DNA of 64,000 nt from Allodiplogaster sudhausi (GCA_945643635.1 CALZFC010000016.1:4118501-4182500); one strand, 5' to 3'; counted from the first letter of the stretch, positions 22,480 through 35,235 are shown. Made by a program: numbers and translations. The notes: generated by a model from the sequence alone, not told the origin.

Positions 22480-22681
22480 GTTGCGCAAAAATGATTAAAA
22501 CCCAACAGTCTTTTACTGTTATTCTTCTAAAGTCTGAATCAAGATTTTTTTATTTCCAGGAGTTAAAACAGAAACTCGCGATTAAGAAGGGACTTGACAC
22601 CGCTCTATATAACTCAAAACTATATGAATATGCAAATAAATTTAGAAATACGAACAATCTTTTAAACTCTGTTCATGAATG
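22480..22681 (+). other. Exon-like ORF after a TTTCCAG acceptor, uncertain
   Basis: Following TTATTTCCAG at 22550-22559, a 40-codon frame (ELKQKLAIKKGLDTALYNSK...) runs to a stop at 22681. It has helix-like composition but no recognised domain and no partner exon. It may be chance. Confidence 0.2.
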
Positions 22682-23616
22682 AATGGAATAATAAAGGAAG
22701 GAGCTTCACACACAACGTTTCCAATGTTCTGAATGGCAGAAAAGATGAAATTCGTTAACAGAAGCAGTTGTTTCCATGATCTATCAATTGTCTTTCAAAG
22801 AAGTGCGCCCGATGTAATCTCACTCATCTCACTGTCTGCATGAAGAAATTGTTTTACTTCACACGGAATTGTTGAACTTCCATTTTATGGTTTATTACGA
22901 CAACATTCATATGCACTTTGATGTGTCCGTTTGCGGGAAAGTAGAAATCCAGAGCTGAAAGTGAGCAGAATTATTGTGTACGGCGAAAAGTGCGCTTGGG
23001 AATCTTGGAAACAATTGCAAGGTCATGCGGGAAATGGCATTAGAACATATTTGCTCCGTCCAACATCTCTAATGTTTTCCAGTAGTTTGTTTTAGTATTT
23101 CAAGGTCTAAGGTATAAGCGGCGCAATCCAAGAAAGTGGCATGCGTTCCAGAATGAATACCCTGCTGATGAGAAGACTATACATAGAGCATCTTAAAAGT
23201 TTCTCTTACTCTGCCGTCATGCATATTTATCAGCCAGACGACGACAAACCAAATTGTCAATTAAAGAGTCTGGAAATTACAAAATTGTAGTTTACAATAA
23301 ATATGCATGGCAAAATCAGAATAAAATAGACTCACAGCGAAAAGATTTAGTAATTGAGTATTACGATGAGCGCTCACCACACAAAGTTTCTCCAGACACC
23401 TGACGCTCGGCTCGGAAAGAATAACATTGTGGTTTTAAATATTTTAGATGTCTCTCTACATCTTTAAGGCGTTTCAAGAGTACTTCTTTAATTTGTTATC
23501 CATCGATTGGCAATCCTTATTAATTATATTTGATTTTTCGAATTGTCTCGTTAAATCTGGGAGCTGACGACACTCTCATTCTCACGAGCTATTTCGCAGG
23601 TCGCCCGAAAGAGAGC

Positions 23617-23660
<44 letters not shown>

Positions 23661-25165
23661 ACCCTCTCCCATGATAGATGTTACTGTTTGAATAAATGAC
23701 CATCGTCTCATCAGTTAAGCAGAGTAATATTGTTCGTTTATGCGGCCAAAGCGTGCAAAAAAATCCTGGACAAATCAAATAATGAAATAAATGCATACAT
23801 ACTTGAAAAGCAAAAATGGCATGCATTTACATGTAATCACTAAGGAAATTTTCTGAAATTAAGAAAAAAAACGATAAGATTTACCCAAAGGCGCTGGATG
23901 TAATCACTCTGCACCGTCAGTCAGCCCGACCTAATTGTCGTATAGAGAAAGAGATAAACTTGAGCGGAAGAAAGGCCAAATCATTAAATATGCTAGGACT
24001 AGTGACGAAAATTATTGTAAGATGATGAATGGTCTTTTTTTAATAACATAGAAAGAAAAAATTTAAAAAAAGGTAATTTCGTTTTCAATTGTGATGTTGA
24101 ACATTGTTTGTAAAAAAAAAGACATTGTATTGCAACGACCCGATCTGGCACCTATATGATCGTACTGCGCTCCTAAACAAAAAACCAACAAGCTCAGAAC
24201 TTCTATGGCTTTCTCTCTCTTTCTTACATAATCCCTTTCTCATTTTTCACTCCAATCTCTCTCTCTCTCTCTCGCTCTCTCTTTCTTTATTTGAAACTGC
24301 ATGGCAAACGAACCTATTACTGCGCAACGGTGCCCAAACAACCTCTCTTCTTTAAGGGTTTACACCCGAAATTAAACTGTAAAATACATTTTCATACAAC
24401 ATTTCGATAAACAGCTGTATTATGTTTTATAAAGAGTAGCAGAGACTATTTATTGCTTCTCATTCATTCTGCACACATATAACCTTTTGTCAGTCACGAA
24501 AACCACCGATGCGATGGTAGAGTGAAAAAGAAAAGGGAAAATCACAGTTTCTCGAGATAGAGAAAGAAACAGAGAGTGAAAGTGATAGAGAAAAGAGAAA
24601 GAGAAGGGGAGAGTGAACGAGAGAGAAAGAGGAGACAGAAAGAGAGAGACAAAGAGAGAGAAATAATGAAAGAGTTGGAGACAAAAGAGATAAGGGACGT
24701 TTGTAGAAAGAGGAAGCGACGCGGGCCAATTCAGGATGGCATGTACATCTTCTATGAATACGTCGTATCACGAAATGTGGACCCTCTGTATCTCTCTGTC
24801 TCTATCACTCTCTAACTATTTCTTTCAAAACAGTATATTCCCTAATCCCACTCTCTATCCCGCTCACTCAAGGTATCTCTGTTAATATTTCTATACTTCC
24901 ATCTAGGATTAATGGATCGAACGAGGTCTAGATCAGTTCATTCGCGTAACGTTGTTCATTTATGATGTTAATGCATGCTAAAACCACCGGGACGAATCCG
25001 AAAGAAATAATTGCAATAGCATACAAAAGTATCAAGGGAAAAATATTACAAATGTTCTTGTAAATACGAAAAAAATATATGAACATTCATGATAAGCAGA
25101 GATCAAAAATGATAGAACCTGTGCCAAGAGGCGCCGGACTTCATACATAACTCTTTAATAACTCT
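22660..25165. repeat. Segmental duplication unit 1 (~2.5 kb)
   Basis: Aligns end to end with 25.38-28.18 kb: GAATGGAATAATAAAGGAAGGAGC at the start, the ATTGTGTACGGCGAAAAG block, a GA tract near 23610-23655, an R2 tail block, a CT tract near 24250-24295, a GA block at 24585-24670, and GATAGAACCTGTGCCAAGAG at the end. No convincing gene in either copy. 22300-22660 is otherwise unremarkable. Confidence 0.8.
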
Positions 25166-25385
25166 TGAATTGAATGGCCCCATCGGCCACGGCAATTTTT
25201 TTTTTGAAAATGGCGGGAAAATAAAATTTTTGCAAATTCAAAGTAGAGAATAGTGTTACTTTCCTCAGGGCAGAGAGATTTTTGGGACTTCGTGACACTT
25301 GCAATCGATGTTTCTTGCTCAACCTGACCAAATAAAGCGAAAAAACAAGACACTATTTATTAGCCTTACAATTAGATCTCCTTTA
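25166..25385. other. Spacer between duplication units
   Basis: Unique 220 bp with a T10 run. A minus-strand 70-codon ORF covers it without recognisable motifs. Confidence 0.4.
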
Positions 25386-26273
25386 AACTCTGCTCATAAA
25401 TGAATGGAATAATAAAGGAAGGAGCCACACACACAACGTTTTCAATGTTCTGAATGTAAGACAAAGAATATTCGTTCCCAGAAATAGTTGTTTGCATGAT
25501 CTATCAATTGTCTTTCAAAGAAGTGCGCCCGATGTAATCTCACTCATCTCACTGTCTGCATAAAAAATTGTTTTACTTCACACGGAATTGTTGAACTTCC
25601 ATTTTATGGTTTCTGACGACAACATTCATATACATTTTGATATGTGACGAAAGTAGAAATCCTCAGCTGAAAGTGAGTAGAATTATTGTGTACGGCGAAA
25701 AGCGCGCTTGAGAACCTTGGAAACAATTGCAAGATCATTCGCGAAATGGCATTAGAAGATATTTGCTCCGTCCAACATCTCTAATGTTTTCCAGTAGTTT
25801 ATTGAAGTATTTCAAGGTCAAAAGTATAAGAGGCACACAATTCAAGAAAGCATTTTTCAGATACATCAATGGCCTATATTCCAGAATGAATACCCTGGTG
25901 ATGAGAAGTCGTAGAGCATCCGAAAAGTTCCTCTTACTCTGACGTCATGAATGTACATATATATTTATTAACCATGCGAGAAGTCCATTAATCAGTCTGG
26001 AAGGTACAAAATTGTAGTATACAATAAATAGGCATGACAAAATCCGAATGAAATTGACGCACAAGGACATGATTTAGTAATGTGCGTCATTGCATCTACA
26101 TCTTTAAAACGTTTTAAATGTTCTTCTTTGATTTGATTACAATCGATTGGTAATACTTACTTATTTTAACGCATTTTTCGAATCTGGGAGCAGGCACTCT
26201 CATTCGCACGTGCTATTTCGTAGGTCGCTCGAAAAAGAGCGACCGAGAGCGAAAGCGAAAGAAAGAGAGAGAT

Positions 26274-26313
<40 letters not shown>

Positions 26314-26919
26314 GGGACAGAACCCGCCCCCATGATAGAATTTATTGTTTAATGTAAAAATCGCACTCATACCTATTAAGCAGAGTAATCTTGTTCGTAC
26401 ATTGTTATATGCGTCCAATGCGTGCTAAATCCACCTGGACAAATCAAGGAATGAAATAAATGTATACATGCTTACCAAGCAAAAATGGAATGCATTTATA
26501 TGTAAACACAAAAGAAATTATATGATATTGAGAATAAAAACGATAATATTTGCCCAGAGGCACTGGATGTAATCATTCCGCATCGTCAGCCGGCCTAATT
26601 GTCGAGGACAGAAAGAGAAAACCATGAGCTGTGGAAAGGTCAAATGGAAAAATTAAGGAAATTTATTTTTTTTACTCGTTGTGTTGGTGGCAAGAACTTA
26701 TTGTTTTAAAAAGAAGAAGATTGATGTGGATTACAACGACGCGAGCAGGCACCTCTGCAATTCTAAACAAATAGCTAACAAGCTCAGAACTTCTATGGCT
26801 TTCTCTCTCCTCTTAACACGTTCTTTTCTCATTTTTCACTCTAATCTCTCTATCAATTCCATTCCTTTCCAATCTCTCTCTCTCTCTCGCTTTGCTTTTC
26901 TCCCACTTCTGTTTTTTCT

Positions 26920-26956
<37 letters not shown>

Positions 26957-27354
26957 AAACTGCAAGTCAAACGAACCTATGAAAATCCTTTTTTTTTTGC
27001 TTTTACCGCGAAACAGTGCCCAAACAATCTCTCTCTTCTTTAAGTGTTTACTTTAAAAAATTAACGTATTCAACTGGATGAACAGTTATATTATATTTTA
27101 TAAAAAGAAGCGGAAACGCCTTATTGATTCTCTTTCATCCTAGATAACCTTTCGTCAGAAACAAAAACCACCGATGCGCCTGTAGAGTGAAACGCAAGTG
27201 AATGAGAAAAGGAAAAATCACATTTTCTCGAGATAGAGAAAGAAAAGGAGAAAGGGAGTGAAGGTGATAGAGAAAAGGGAAAGAGAAGGAGAGAGTGAAC
27301 GAGAGAGAAAGATAAGAAAGAAAGCGGAGATCGCGAGCAACAGAAAGCGAAAGA

Positions 27355-27397
<43 letters not shown>

Positions 27398-28190
27398 TAG
27401 AGAGAGAGATAATGAAAGAGTTGGAGACTAAAGAGAAGGAAAAGGTAGTATAAGTGAAGTTAGTGGAATGCGGAAGCGGCGAGTGCCAATTCAGGATCCT
27501 TCTATGAATACTTCGTATCACGAAATGCCAATTAGCGGACAAAGTTCTTCCAGGATTCATTGGCCCTGTGGAATCAAGTGCTCGCGGGAATTTCTCGGAA
27601 GCAGACAACGACTTTACTACTGGGGTGAGGATCTCTGTCTCTCTCTCTCACTCCGTCTCTCTCTGTCTCTCTCTGTCTCTCTATCTCTCTCTGTCTCTCT
27701 GTTAATATTCCTATACTTGCTTTCAGGATTAAAGGGCCGCATAAAGGAAGTACCCAGTTGATCATAATAATGTAGGTTCTATGTTGTTTGCTCAAGCTAT
27801 ATATGTAAATATGTATCAGTACTGCTCTTCGGCAGATTTCCGATTTATCAGCCAGAAATATTAATATGATAACGCGGCAGTCATCTTTCTTTGACAGACA
27901 GACAATAACGACAGAACTAAAGATAGAACGAGATTATCATTTCTAAAATTCACGAAACCATATCATATCAGGTCATTAGAGTAACGTTGTTCATTTATGA
28001 TGTCAATGCATGCTAAAACCACCGGGACGAATCATCGACTAAAATAATTGCAATAGCATACATACGTATTAGGCAAAACGATTACTAATTTTCATGCAAA
28101 TTCAAAAAAAATTATATAAACATTCATGAGATCAAAAATGATAGAACCTGTGCCAAGACTTCATACATAACTCTTTAATAATTCTTTTCT
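25386..28190. repeat. Segmental duplication unit 2 (~2.8 kb)
   Basis: Second copy of the 22.66-25.16 kb unit in the same orientation. It is longer because of expanded GA/CT tracts and an extra segment near 27530-27630 absent from unit 1. That segment has an acceptor-like TTCTTCCAG and a GTGAGG donor-like exit, so it resembles a 78-bp exon but has no partner exons. A third, partial copy lies at 31.88-32.37 kb. Confidence 0.8.
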
Positions 28191-28478
28191 CTGACAAGCC
28201 GCCTAATTGTTCGTGAATGAGCAAATAAGCATAACACTGGACATGAACAACATTCTTTTTATTGAAAACAAATGTGACTAACAGATAGGGTTATTGGAAA
28301 AAACAAAGTGAAAACTGTAGAAAGAGAGAGAGAGAGGGAGGGAAGAGAGAAATTCGGAGAGAGAACGAGAGAAAAAAGTGAGAGCAAAAGATTCGTGATA
28401 CGATCAATGATTACTGTCTTTGTTTGCCATTTCGCCTTTTTACATATCACAAATCTCTCGCTCTCACTTTCTCTCTTT

Positions 28479-28516
<38 letters not shown>

Positions 28517-29870
28517 CTACCATTCCATTTTGTCTTCTCAATTATCCCTATCTGCTACTTTCATTTTTTTTCAATATAAAGAATGTTGATCATGCCCACT
28601 TTGCCCACAACGCCCTTTCGGTGATGTTTCATACCCCAATGGCGAACTCAACTGTCTAGTGAAAGTAGCAAGGGTTTTTTTTGCCAATTCGCCAATCAAA
28701 CGGAGAACAATCGGTTTCTATAATTCGCCAGCCCCCCTCCCGGTTTAACTGTAGTATGTTCATCTATGTCTAACACATCTCTCCTTCAAGCATTGTTTAT
28801 TTCTTCAAATTTTTTGGTCTAGCAGCTAAAGCTTTGCATTTTCAGATATTTTAATTCCCTGGTAGCGGTGGAATTGACGGCTTTTCCCCCGCAAATTAAA
28901 AAAGGGCTATCAGCAAAAAGGATGAGAGAGCGTGCACTTCAAGGAAAGCTCTTTTTCTTTGCTCTCTCTCTCTCTCTCTCTCTTTCATTCTCGCTATTAC
29001 GAGGCTTTACTGAGAGTTAAAGGAGAGGAAAATGTAAAATATATTTTTTTTAATATGTTGCTAATAAATACTAGCGAAAAATGGCAAAAGCATATCAGCT
29101 TTTCAATCTTCCTCCACTGAGGATGCCGTTCAATCGTCAGTGGTTGTCGCTGATAAGTTAAGTGATGATACAAACATAGATCATGAATGACGCTGCCTGA
29201 GTCACGGGGACTTTTCTGCGTGGGCACAGAACTCACAAGGCAGTTGTGTGTTTGTGCGAGTGTGACTTATTCTTAGAGTGTACAAATGAAGCATGAAACA
29301 TTGTGACAAAAGAAGAGAAAAGTGAATGTAAGTTGTCTCTCTCTCTCTATCTCTCACTTCCATCTCTCGCTCACTTCCATCTCTAGCTCTCTCTCTTCGT
29401 CTATTTCTCTCTATATGTCTCTCTCCCTCTAGCACGAACACCTCTTGTAACTGACTACGCTACGCCCCCGGACTTGGCGCCGCGGCACAACTGGTGATTA
29501 GGGGGTTTGAAGTTTGGGTGCTAAAGTAGTTGAAAAAACTCAGATCAAAACTGTTGACACAGTAAAAACATACATGAGTGCTCGCGAGCACGAAGAGGAT
29601 ACAGAAAGAAAGAGAGCGCGAAGGTGAGAGAGAGAGAGAGAGAGAGAGGAAGAGAGTGCGCGTGAGAGATAAAGAGTGAGAGAGAGAGAGCGAAACATTC
29701 AGCGAGAGAGGAAAAGAGAGTAAAAAGAATAGATAATGGGAACGAGAGAGAGAGGGCAAGAGAGAGAGAGAGAGAGAGAAAACTTCATACATACTACATA
29801 CTTGTTTAGAAAACGAGTGCAGCAACACTAATTACAGCCGTGACGTCTCTCGTGTTGAACTCAACATACA
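28190..29870. other. Gene-free spacer with GA/CT tracts
   Basis: Tracts at 28320-28380, 28455-28515, 28960-28990, 29335-29430 and 29610-29790. A small GC-richer patch at 29455-29520 could be an exon on either strand but has no support. Confidence 0.45.
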
Positions 29871-29882
29871 TACAAATGTTCG

Positions 29883-29890
29883 TATAAAAG
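29883..29890 (+). promoter_or_regulatory. TATA box of collagen gene 1
   Basis: TATAAAAG lies 281 bp upstream of the collagen ATG. Transcription would start near 29910, leaving a ~260-nt leader that is mostly (CT)n. Confidence 0.55.
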
Positions 29891-29998
29891 TAGCAAAGAA
29901 GCAATTTGAAGTCAGACCTCATCTTTCGTGCTCTTAAGCTAAATCAACTTTCTATTTACTATCATTTCTATAATTATTTCAATGCAACAATTTTACCT

Positions 29999-29999
<1 letters not shown>

Positions 30000-30058
<59 letters not shown>

Positions 30059-30170
30059 ACGCTCTTTCTCTCTCTCACAATCTTTCTCTCTCTCTCTCCA
30101 TCTCTCTCTCTTTTTCTCTCTCCCTCCCTGTCTTTCTCTCTGTCTCTCTCTCACTCTCTCTGTCCCTAGG
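30000..30170 (+). promoter_or_regulatory. (CT)n leader ending in a splice acceptor before collagen 1
   Basis: About 165 bp of almost pure CT repeat ends in GTCCCTAG, one base before the collagen ATG at 30171. With the TATA box upstream and no AG-free alternative, this looks like an outron with an SL trans-splice acceptor, the repeat acting as an oversized polypyrimidine tract. A 5' UTR intron is the alternative. Confidence 0.55.
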
Positions 30171-31247
30171 ATGACCTCCTCCGACTCCTTCGTGACTATT
30201 CTCGCCTTCTCCGCTGCTCTCGCAGTCGCTGGCTCCCTTGGCGGGCTCGCTTGGCTCGCATCTGACATGAATGCCTTCTACGACGACTCCATTGAAGCCC
30301 TCCACGATTTCCAGGTATCGATTGGCTGGTTCTTAAATGATTTCCCACTATGCTTTATGGCTTCAGTTTAGCGAGAGCAAGAGAAGAAAGGATATCAGTG
30401 AGAAGATCTCTTAAGCTGCTTTGTACCAGCCTTAAACTATTAAAAAACATAAAAAACAGGTCATAAAAGCAGAATAAGAAATAATTCTCCTTGCCAGTCG
30501 ACCGCTGATCTCGCGTGGTCCGTGATGGTGGCCGAGACACGGAAAGGGGCGGGCGCCGCGGTGCTTCTCGGCTCGGGACGCGCCAAGCGCCAAGCGGGCT
30601 GCGCCTGCGCCGCCGGAGCCAGCAGCTGCCCTCGCGGCCCTCCTGGACCCCCTGGCCTTCCGGGCGCTCCTGGAGATGCTGGCTCCCCCGGAGATCGCGG
30701 CAAAGATGGCAACCGAGGCACCGCTGGCAATGGACACGGAGGCACTGGGTGCGTCCAGTGCCCCCAGGGTCCGCCCGGCCCCGCTGGCACTCCGGGCGCC
30801 CCAGGCAACGCCGGAGCCCCGGGGCAGCCCGGCGCACCAGGCATTGGTGGAGGCCCTGGCCGTCCCGGACCGCCTGGCCCTGTTGGAGATGGCGGTGCTC
30901 CCGGAAATTCCGGACAGCCCGGCAACCCCGGCCAGCCGGGTGCTCCTGGACATCGAAGCCGCTCTCTTCCTGGTCCAGCAGGAAATCCTGGCCCTGCGGG
31001 ACAACCCGGACAGCCGGGCCAGCCCGGTTCGCCTGCTGGCCCCGGCGCCCCAGGAGGCGTCGGCCCCATGGGACCCCCCGGCCAGCCCGGACAGTCCGGT
31101 TCGCCCGGAAACCCCGGCGCCCCTGGCGACATTGGCCAGCCTGGCGGAGATGCTGAGTACTGTCCTTGCCCGCCACGCGCGGCGGCGATCGTTGTGCACA
31201 AGCACAAGCACCGCCATCTCCATCGTCGCGTCCACAAGACGGCGTAA
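30171..31247 (+). CDS. Cuticle collagen 1
   Basis: Exon 1 30171-30314 (48 codons) and exon 2 30498-31247 join in phase 0 to 297 residues. The N-terminus (Met1 to about 55) is a membrane-spanning cuticle-collagen N domain with [21 protein letters not shown] subtilisin-type cleavage box GRAKRQ follows at about 75-80. [11 protein letters not shown] cysteine cluster, interrupted Gly-X-Y blocks with a middle GCVQC knot, and a closing [10 protein letters not shown] at about 266-275 complete the usual layout of secreted nematode cuticle collagens, which trimerise and are crosslinked in the extracellular matrix. The C-tail is rich in His, Lys and Arg. Coding sequence is strongly GC-rich compared with its surroundings. 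A close relative lies 1.7 kb downstream. Confidence 0.96.
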
Positions 31248-31360
31248 GCAGTCCAGAGGAAAAAAGGATGGGCAGAAGAGAAAGAATAACCACGCAGAAT
31301 TCTTGGTAAAAATATATTTGAACAAAAAACTGATTGTATTTGTATCATTATCATGTTCGC

Positions 31361-31366
31361 AATAAA
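31361..31366 (+). terminator. Polyadenylation signal of collagen 1
   Basis: AATAAA 114 bp after the collagen stop codon, followed by an A-rich stretch. Confidence 0.6.
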
Positions 31367-32850
31367 AAAAATAAGCAAACACTGAGAAAGAATCGCTTAG
31401 AAACAAAATAAAAATAATGAAATGAAAGCAATTCGCGTAACTAAGCGTCTGAACAAATTTAGTGTCTTGTTTATAAGACAGAAAGCAGACAGTAATTACT
31501 GGCGATGATCAACATTTCAAAAAAGTCTATGTAAATGTGTAAAAACATGTTAATTGTTTAGGTTTTGCATAAAAACTTCATAATTAACAAAGTTGTTCTT
31601 ATTTCCATTGGGGCTCTACCTTCTACGGGGCTACATTATCAGGAATTATTGCGATTATTCTAAAGCTTTTTACTCTTACAAGCTCCTTTAAAGTTTCCTG
31701 GAACTCCTTTGATACCAAATTGTTTTCATCTTTATGATGATATTCATGTCATTTACAACAACTTTTAATAATTTCGGGAACTTTGGACCTAAATCCCTTT
31801 AAAGCCCGTACTTTTGTTGACCAATCTAAACGCATGAGTAAAATCATTCCTATCAGCAAAGCATTCAAAAATCTAGCCAAACATCTAGGTCTCTCTGTTA
31901 ATATTTCTATACTTGCTTCCACGATTAAAGGATCGCATCAAGAAATTACCCAGTTGCTCAGAATAATGTAGGTTCTAGATTGAACAAGCTATATATATAT
32001 ATATGTATATATATGTAAATATATATCATTATTGCTTTTCTGCAGATTACCAATTTTTCAGCACGAAATATGAATATGATATGGTAGCAGTCATCGTTCT
32101 TTGACATACAGACAATACCGATAGAACTAAAGACAGAAGGAGATTATCATTTTTTTAAAAATCCCGGAACACGAAGATCAGTCCATTGGGTAACGATGTT
32201 CATTTATGATGTCAATGCATGCAAAAACCACCGGGACGAATCAGCTAATGAAATAATTGCATACATACATATAAATCAGGCAAAATATTACTAATATTAA
32301 TGTAAATACAAAAAGAAATTATATTAACATTCATGATAGGCAGAGATCAAAAATGATAGAAAATATCTTTCAATAATTTCGGAAACTTTGGACCTAAACC
32401 CTTTTAATGCCCGTACTTTTCTAATATTTATATAATTTGTTTAGTTTCTGCTCTTTAAACGCATTAGTAAAATCATTCCTATCGTCAAAGCATTCCAATT
32501 GTCTAGCCAAAAATTCGAGAGCACCAAATATGATATCACTCTAAAGGTGAGCGAGCTGTCGATCTCATTCACTTACGCTCTATTACAATTAGTATTGCAC
32601 TTTTCGATTTGTAAATGGGTCAGAGAGTGAACGAAAGAGTGAGAGAGAGAGAGAGAGAAAGGGAGAAAGGGAGAAAGTGAGAGAGAGAGAGAGAAAGGAA
32701 GAGATGGAGAGAGAGCGTGAAGTTAGATAGGAAGAAGGAAAGGGAAAGATAAGGTGAGAGACAAAGAAACGAATGACAAGACAATTTGCGTTGTAAAGTT
32801 GTAACTCCTTGTTCGTGTGCCTCGAGGGAGAGGAAACATGTGAGAACGGA
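31367..32850. other. Spacer between the collagen genes
   Basis: 31885-32370 is a third, partial copy of the 3' end of the 22.7-28.2 kb duplication unit, including a TA-rich microsatellite near 31990-32020. Short blocks around 31770-31860 repeat near 32370-32500. (GA)n lies at 32635-32760. No gene. Confidence 0.6.
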
Positions 32851-32852
32851 AC

Positions 32853-32859
32853 TATAAAG
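32853..32859 (+). promoter_or_regulatory. TATA box of collagen gene 2
   Basis: TATAAAG 84 bp upstream of the ATG, which puts the start site near 32885. No CT-rich outron of the gene-1 kind separates it from the ATG. Confidence 0.6.
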
Positions 32860-32936
32860 GCAGCGCGTTGCGAGTGAAAGCGCCATCCGCCCCCTCCTTT
32901 CTCCACTCTCAACCTTTTCCCCTCCTCCCGAAAGAA

Positions 32937-34084
32937 ATGGGCGCCGACTCCCTCGTGGCGTTCACGTCGATCTCCTCGGCCATCCTGGTTATCTCCAGTC
33001 TCGGCGGACTCGCCTACCTTCTCAATGACATCAACGCCTTCTACGAGGACTCCATCGAGGAGCTTGGCTTCTTCCGAGTAATAATTTTAATATTGTTTTT
33101 TTAAACATTTAACGCCAACAAACCGGAACTACATATGTATGAAGAATCTATAATGAACTTTTGAACAATGAATTCGCTTTACTAAATTTACTTCGTCATA
33201 ACGCCTTGCGAAATATGAAAGGCGATTGCAAAAAAAAATTCATACAATTCCAGGCGACCGCTGACAATGCATGGAGCCACATGGTAGTCGTCACCCGCTC
33301 TCCCTCAGCCCGTTCCTCCGCCTCGCCCCTCGACCTCTTCGGCCGCCGCGCTCGCCGCCAGGCCGATTCCTGTGGCTGCGCCGCCAAGGCCTCCGCATGC
33401 CCACCCGGCCCGCCCGGACCCGCGGGTGCCCCCGGAGCTCCCGGAGAGGACGGACACCCCGGTGACGCTGGTAAGGACGGCGGAGCTTCCGCTTCTGCCG
33501 AGGCGTCCGCCTCATCCGGAGGCTGCATCCAATGCCCAGCCGGAGCTCCCGGACCCGCTGGCCCTGATGGCACCCCCGGACCAGCTGGACCCCCCGGCGC
33601 CCTCGGAGCACCCGGAGTTGGCGGAGGCGCTGGTGCCCCAGGTGCCCCTGGACCTGCTGGAGATGCCGGCGCCCCCGGAGCTGCTGGTGAGAACGGCGCT
33701 CCTGGTGCTCCCGGCGCTCCCGGAACCCGTTCCAATAGCACCCCTGGACCCGCCGGAGCTCCTGGCCCTGCCGGACCCGCCGGGCAAGACGGACAGCCCG
33801 GTCAGGCGGCGGCCCCTGGCGCTCCCGGCCCCGCTGGCCCCGCCGGTCCCGCTGGCTCCGACGGACAGCCCGGTGCCCCCGGCGGCCCCGGCGCGCACGG
33901 AGATGCTGGCTCGCCCGGCTCCGATGCCGAGTACTGCCCATGCCCGCCGCGATCTGGCGGCGAGTCCGTCGCGGTGTTCTCTGCCACCGCGCCTACGCCC
34001 GTCGTCGAGGAAGCCGCCGTCCACTCGTCGTCCGGCACCACCGGCTACCGCCACAAGCTCAAGCGCGTTCTCAAGACCGCCTAA
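32937..34084 (+). CDS. Cuticle collagen 2
   Basis: Exon 1 32937-33077 (47 codons) and exon 2 33254-34084 join in phase 0 to 323 residues, the same one-intron design and intron position as collagen 1. N domain with [19 protein letters not shown], cleavage box RRARRQ at about 78-83, cysteine clusters [12 protein letters not shown] and GGCIQC, Ala-rich Gly-X-Y repeats, and a [10 protein letters not shown] end cluster followed by a 40-residue tail ending KRVLKTA. The match to collagen 1 at both ends, with a divergent middle and tail, indicates an old tandem duplication. Expected role: extracellular cuticle component. Confidence 0.96.
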
Positions 34085-34178
34085 GAAGGGCGAGCTGCAG
34101 AGATGCATCAAAGTGGCTGTAAAAAGATGTAGAAGATTTATTTTGACTAGACACGAGATGTCCGACGACTTGTTTCTA

Positions 34179-34184
34179 AATAAA
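34179..34184 (+). terminator. Polyadenylation signal of collagen 2
   Basis: AATAAA 95 bp after the stop codon. Confidence 0.6.
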
Positions 34185-34562
34185 GATACTCAGGATGCAA
34201 TTACACTCTTGTCTACATGCAAGCGCACGTTCAAAAGAAATACTGTGGAAACGAGGGTCACTGCTCGCTTCATAGTTTAGCAAGCCGTTCTTCACTTCCT
34301 TTCGATATAGACGACGAAGGAGCTTTACCTGCGAGAACCTCAGCAACGCTGCCAAAACAACGACGAATCATATCGATCTATCCCAAGGTGGCCGAACACC
34401 ATTTCTGATAAATTCTTACAAATCCTTGAGTTTTTCTTATACATTTAAGATCGTTATCTTAATTTTCTATTATTTTTTTTGTCATATACATTTGAATAAA
34501 TCTAGGCAATTCAGTTTGTTTACAAGCTTCGGCCTTACAATCGAACCATCAAGATTCTTCTT

Positions 34563-35235
34563 CTTTATTATGGCCGGGCAGACAACACAGAACCACGGGT
34601 GTATTTGAGTCGGCGAAGAAAATTGATGCATACTGGCAATAAGGAGACAATAAAACATGTAAAACGCATATAAAAAGGTTAAAAAAATAAACAAAGATTA
34701 TATCAAATGACGACAAAAAATGAAATAAAATCAGCAAACATAAAAATAATACAAATGTCGAGCAGAGAGATTAGATAAGTGAGGAAGTTCCGTGAGATCC
34801 TGAGCGAGCAGAAGAGAAAGAAATACATTGGAAAAGGAACAAAAACGATTTACTTATGATTAAAAAAATGAAACTACATCAATGAAATGATAAACGACTG
34901 ACTACTGAAGCATACAAAAACAGCTCAAAATAGATAAAATAATTTCCTTTTCAAATAATAAAAAAAGAAGATTATCTGAGCAACTTCATAAGCTGGAGGG
35001 AGCGAGAGAGAAACAATTCCCTGAAAAGAAATCAAACGCAATTGTGAATAAGTTCTTCACAGGACGGTAATGCTGGGCAAATTCAGTTCGCATGATGAAA
35101 AAAAAACATGATTTTGAGAGAAAATTTAATTGCTCTTTTAAATTTACAGTGCATGTTATGAATATATTTAAGAGAGCGTATTTTTCATAATATAATAATA
35201 AGTGAAGGACATTCGGGGCAACAAAAAAAGGAGAA
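34563..35235. repeat. Dispersed repeat R1, long copy
   Basis: Carries the full R1 block order: TTATGGCCGGGCAGAC, AGAACCACGGG, GAGTCGGCG, GATGCATACT, GTGAGGAAGTTCCGTGAGATCC, and the AT-rich 3' part with AGTGAAGGACATTCGG. 34185-34560 shows nothing recognisable. Confidence 0.65.

Noticed and set aside
30355..31406. Long minus-strand and alternate-frame ORFs over collagen 1
   Set aside because: Shadow frames of GC-rich Gly-X-Y coding sequence. The plus frame has the N domain, cleavage box and cysteine knots.
33196..34280. Long ORFs in other frames over collagen 2
   Set aside because: Same reason: repetitive GC-rich collagen sequence leaves other frames open.
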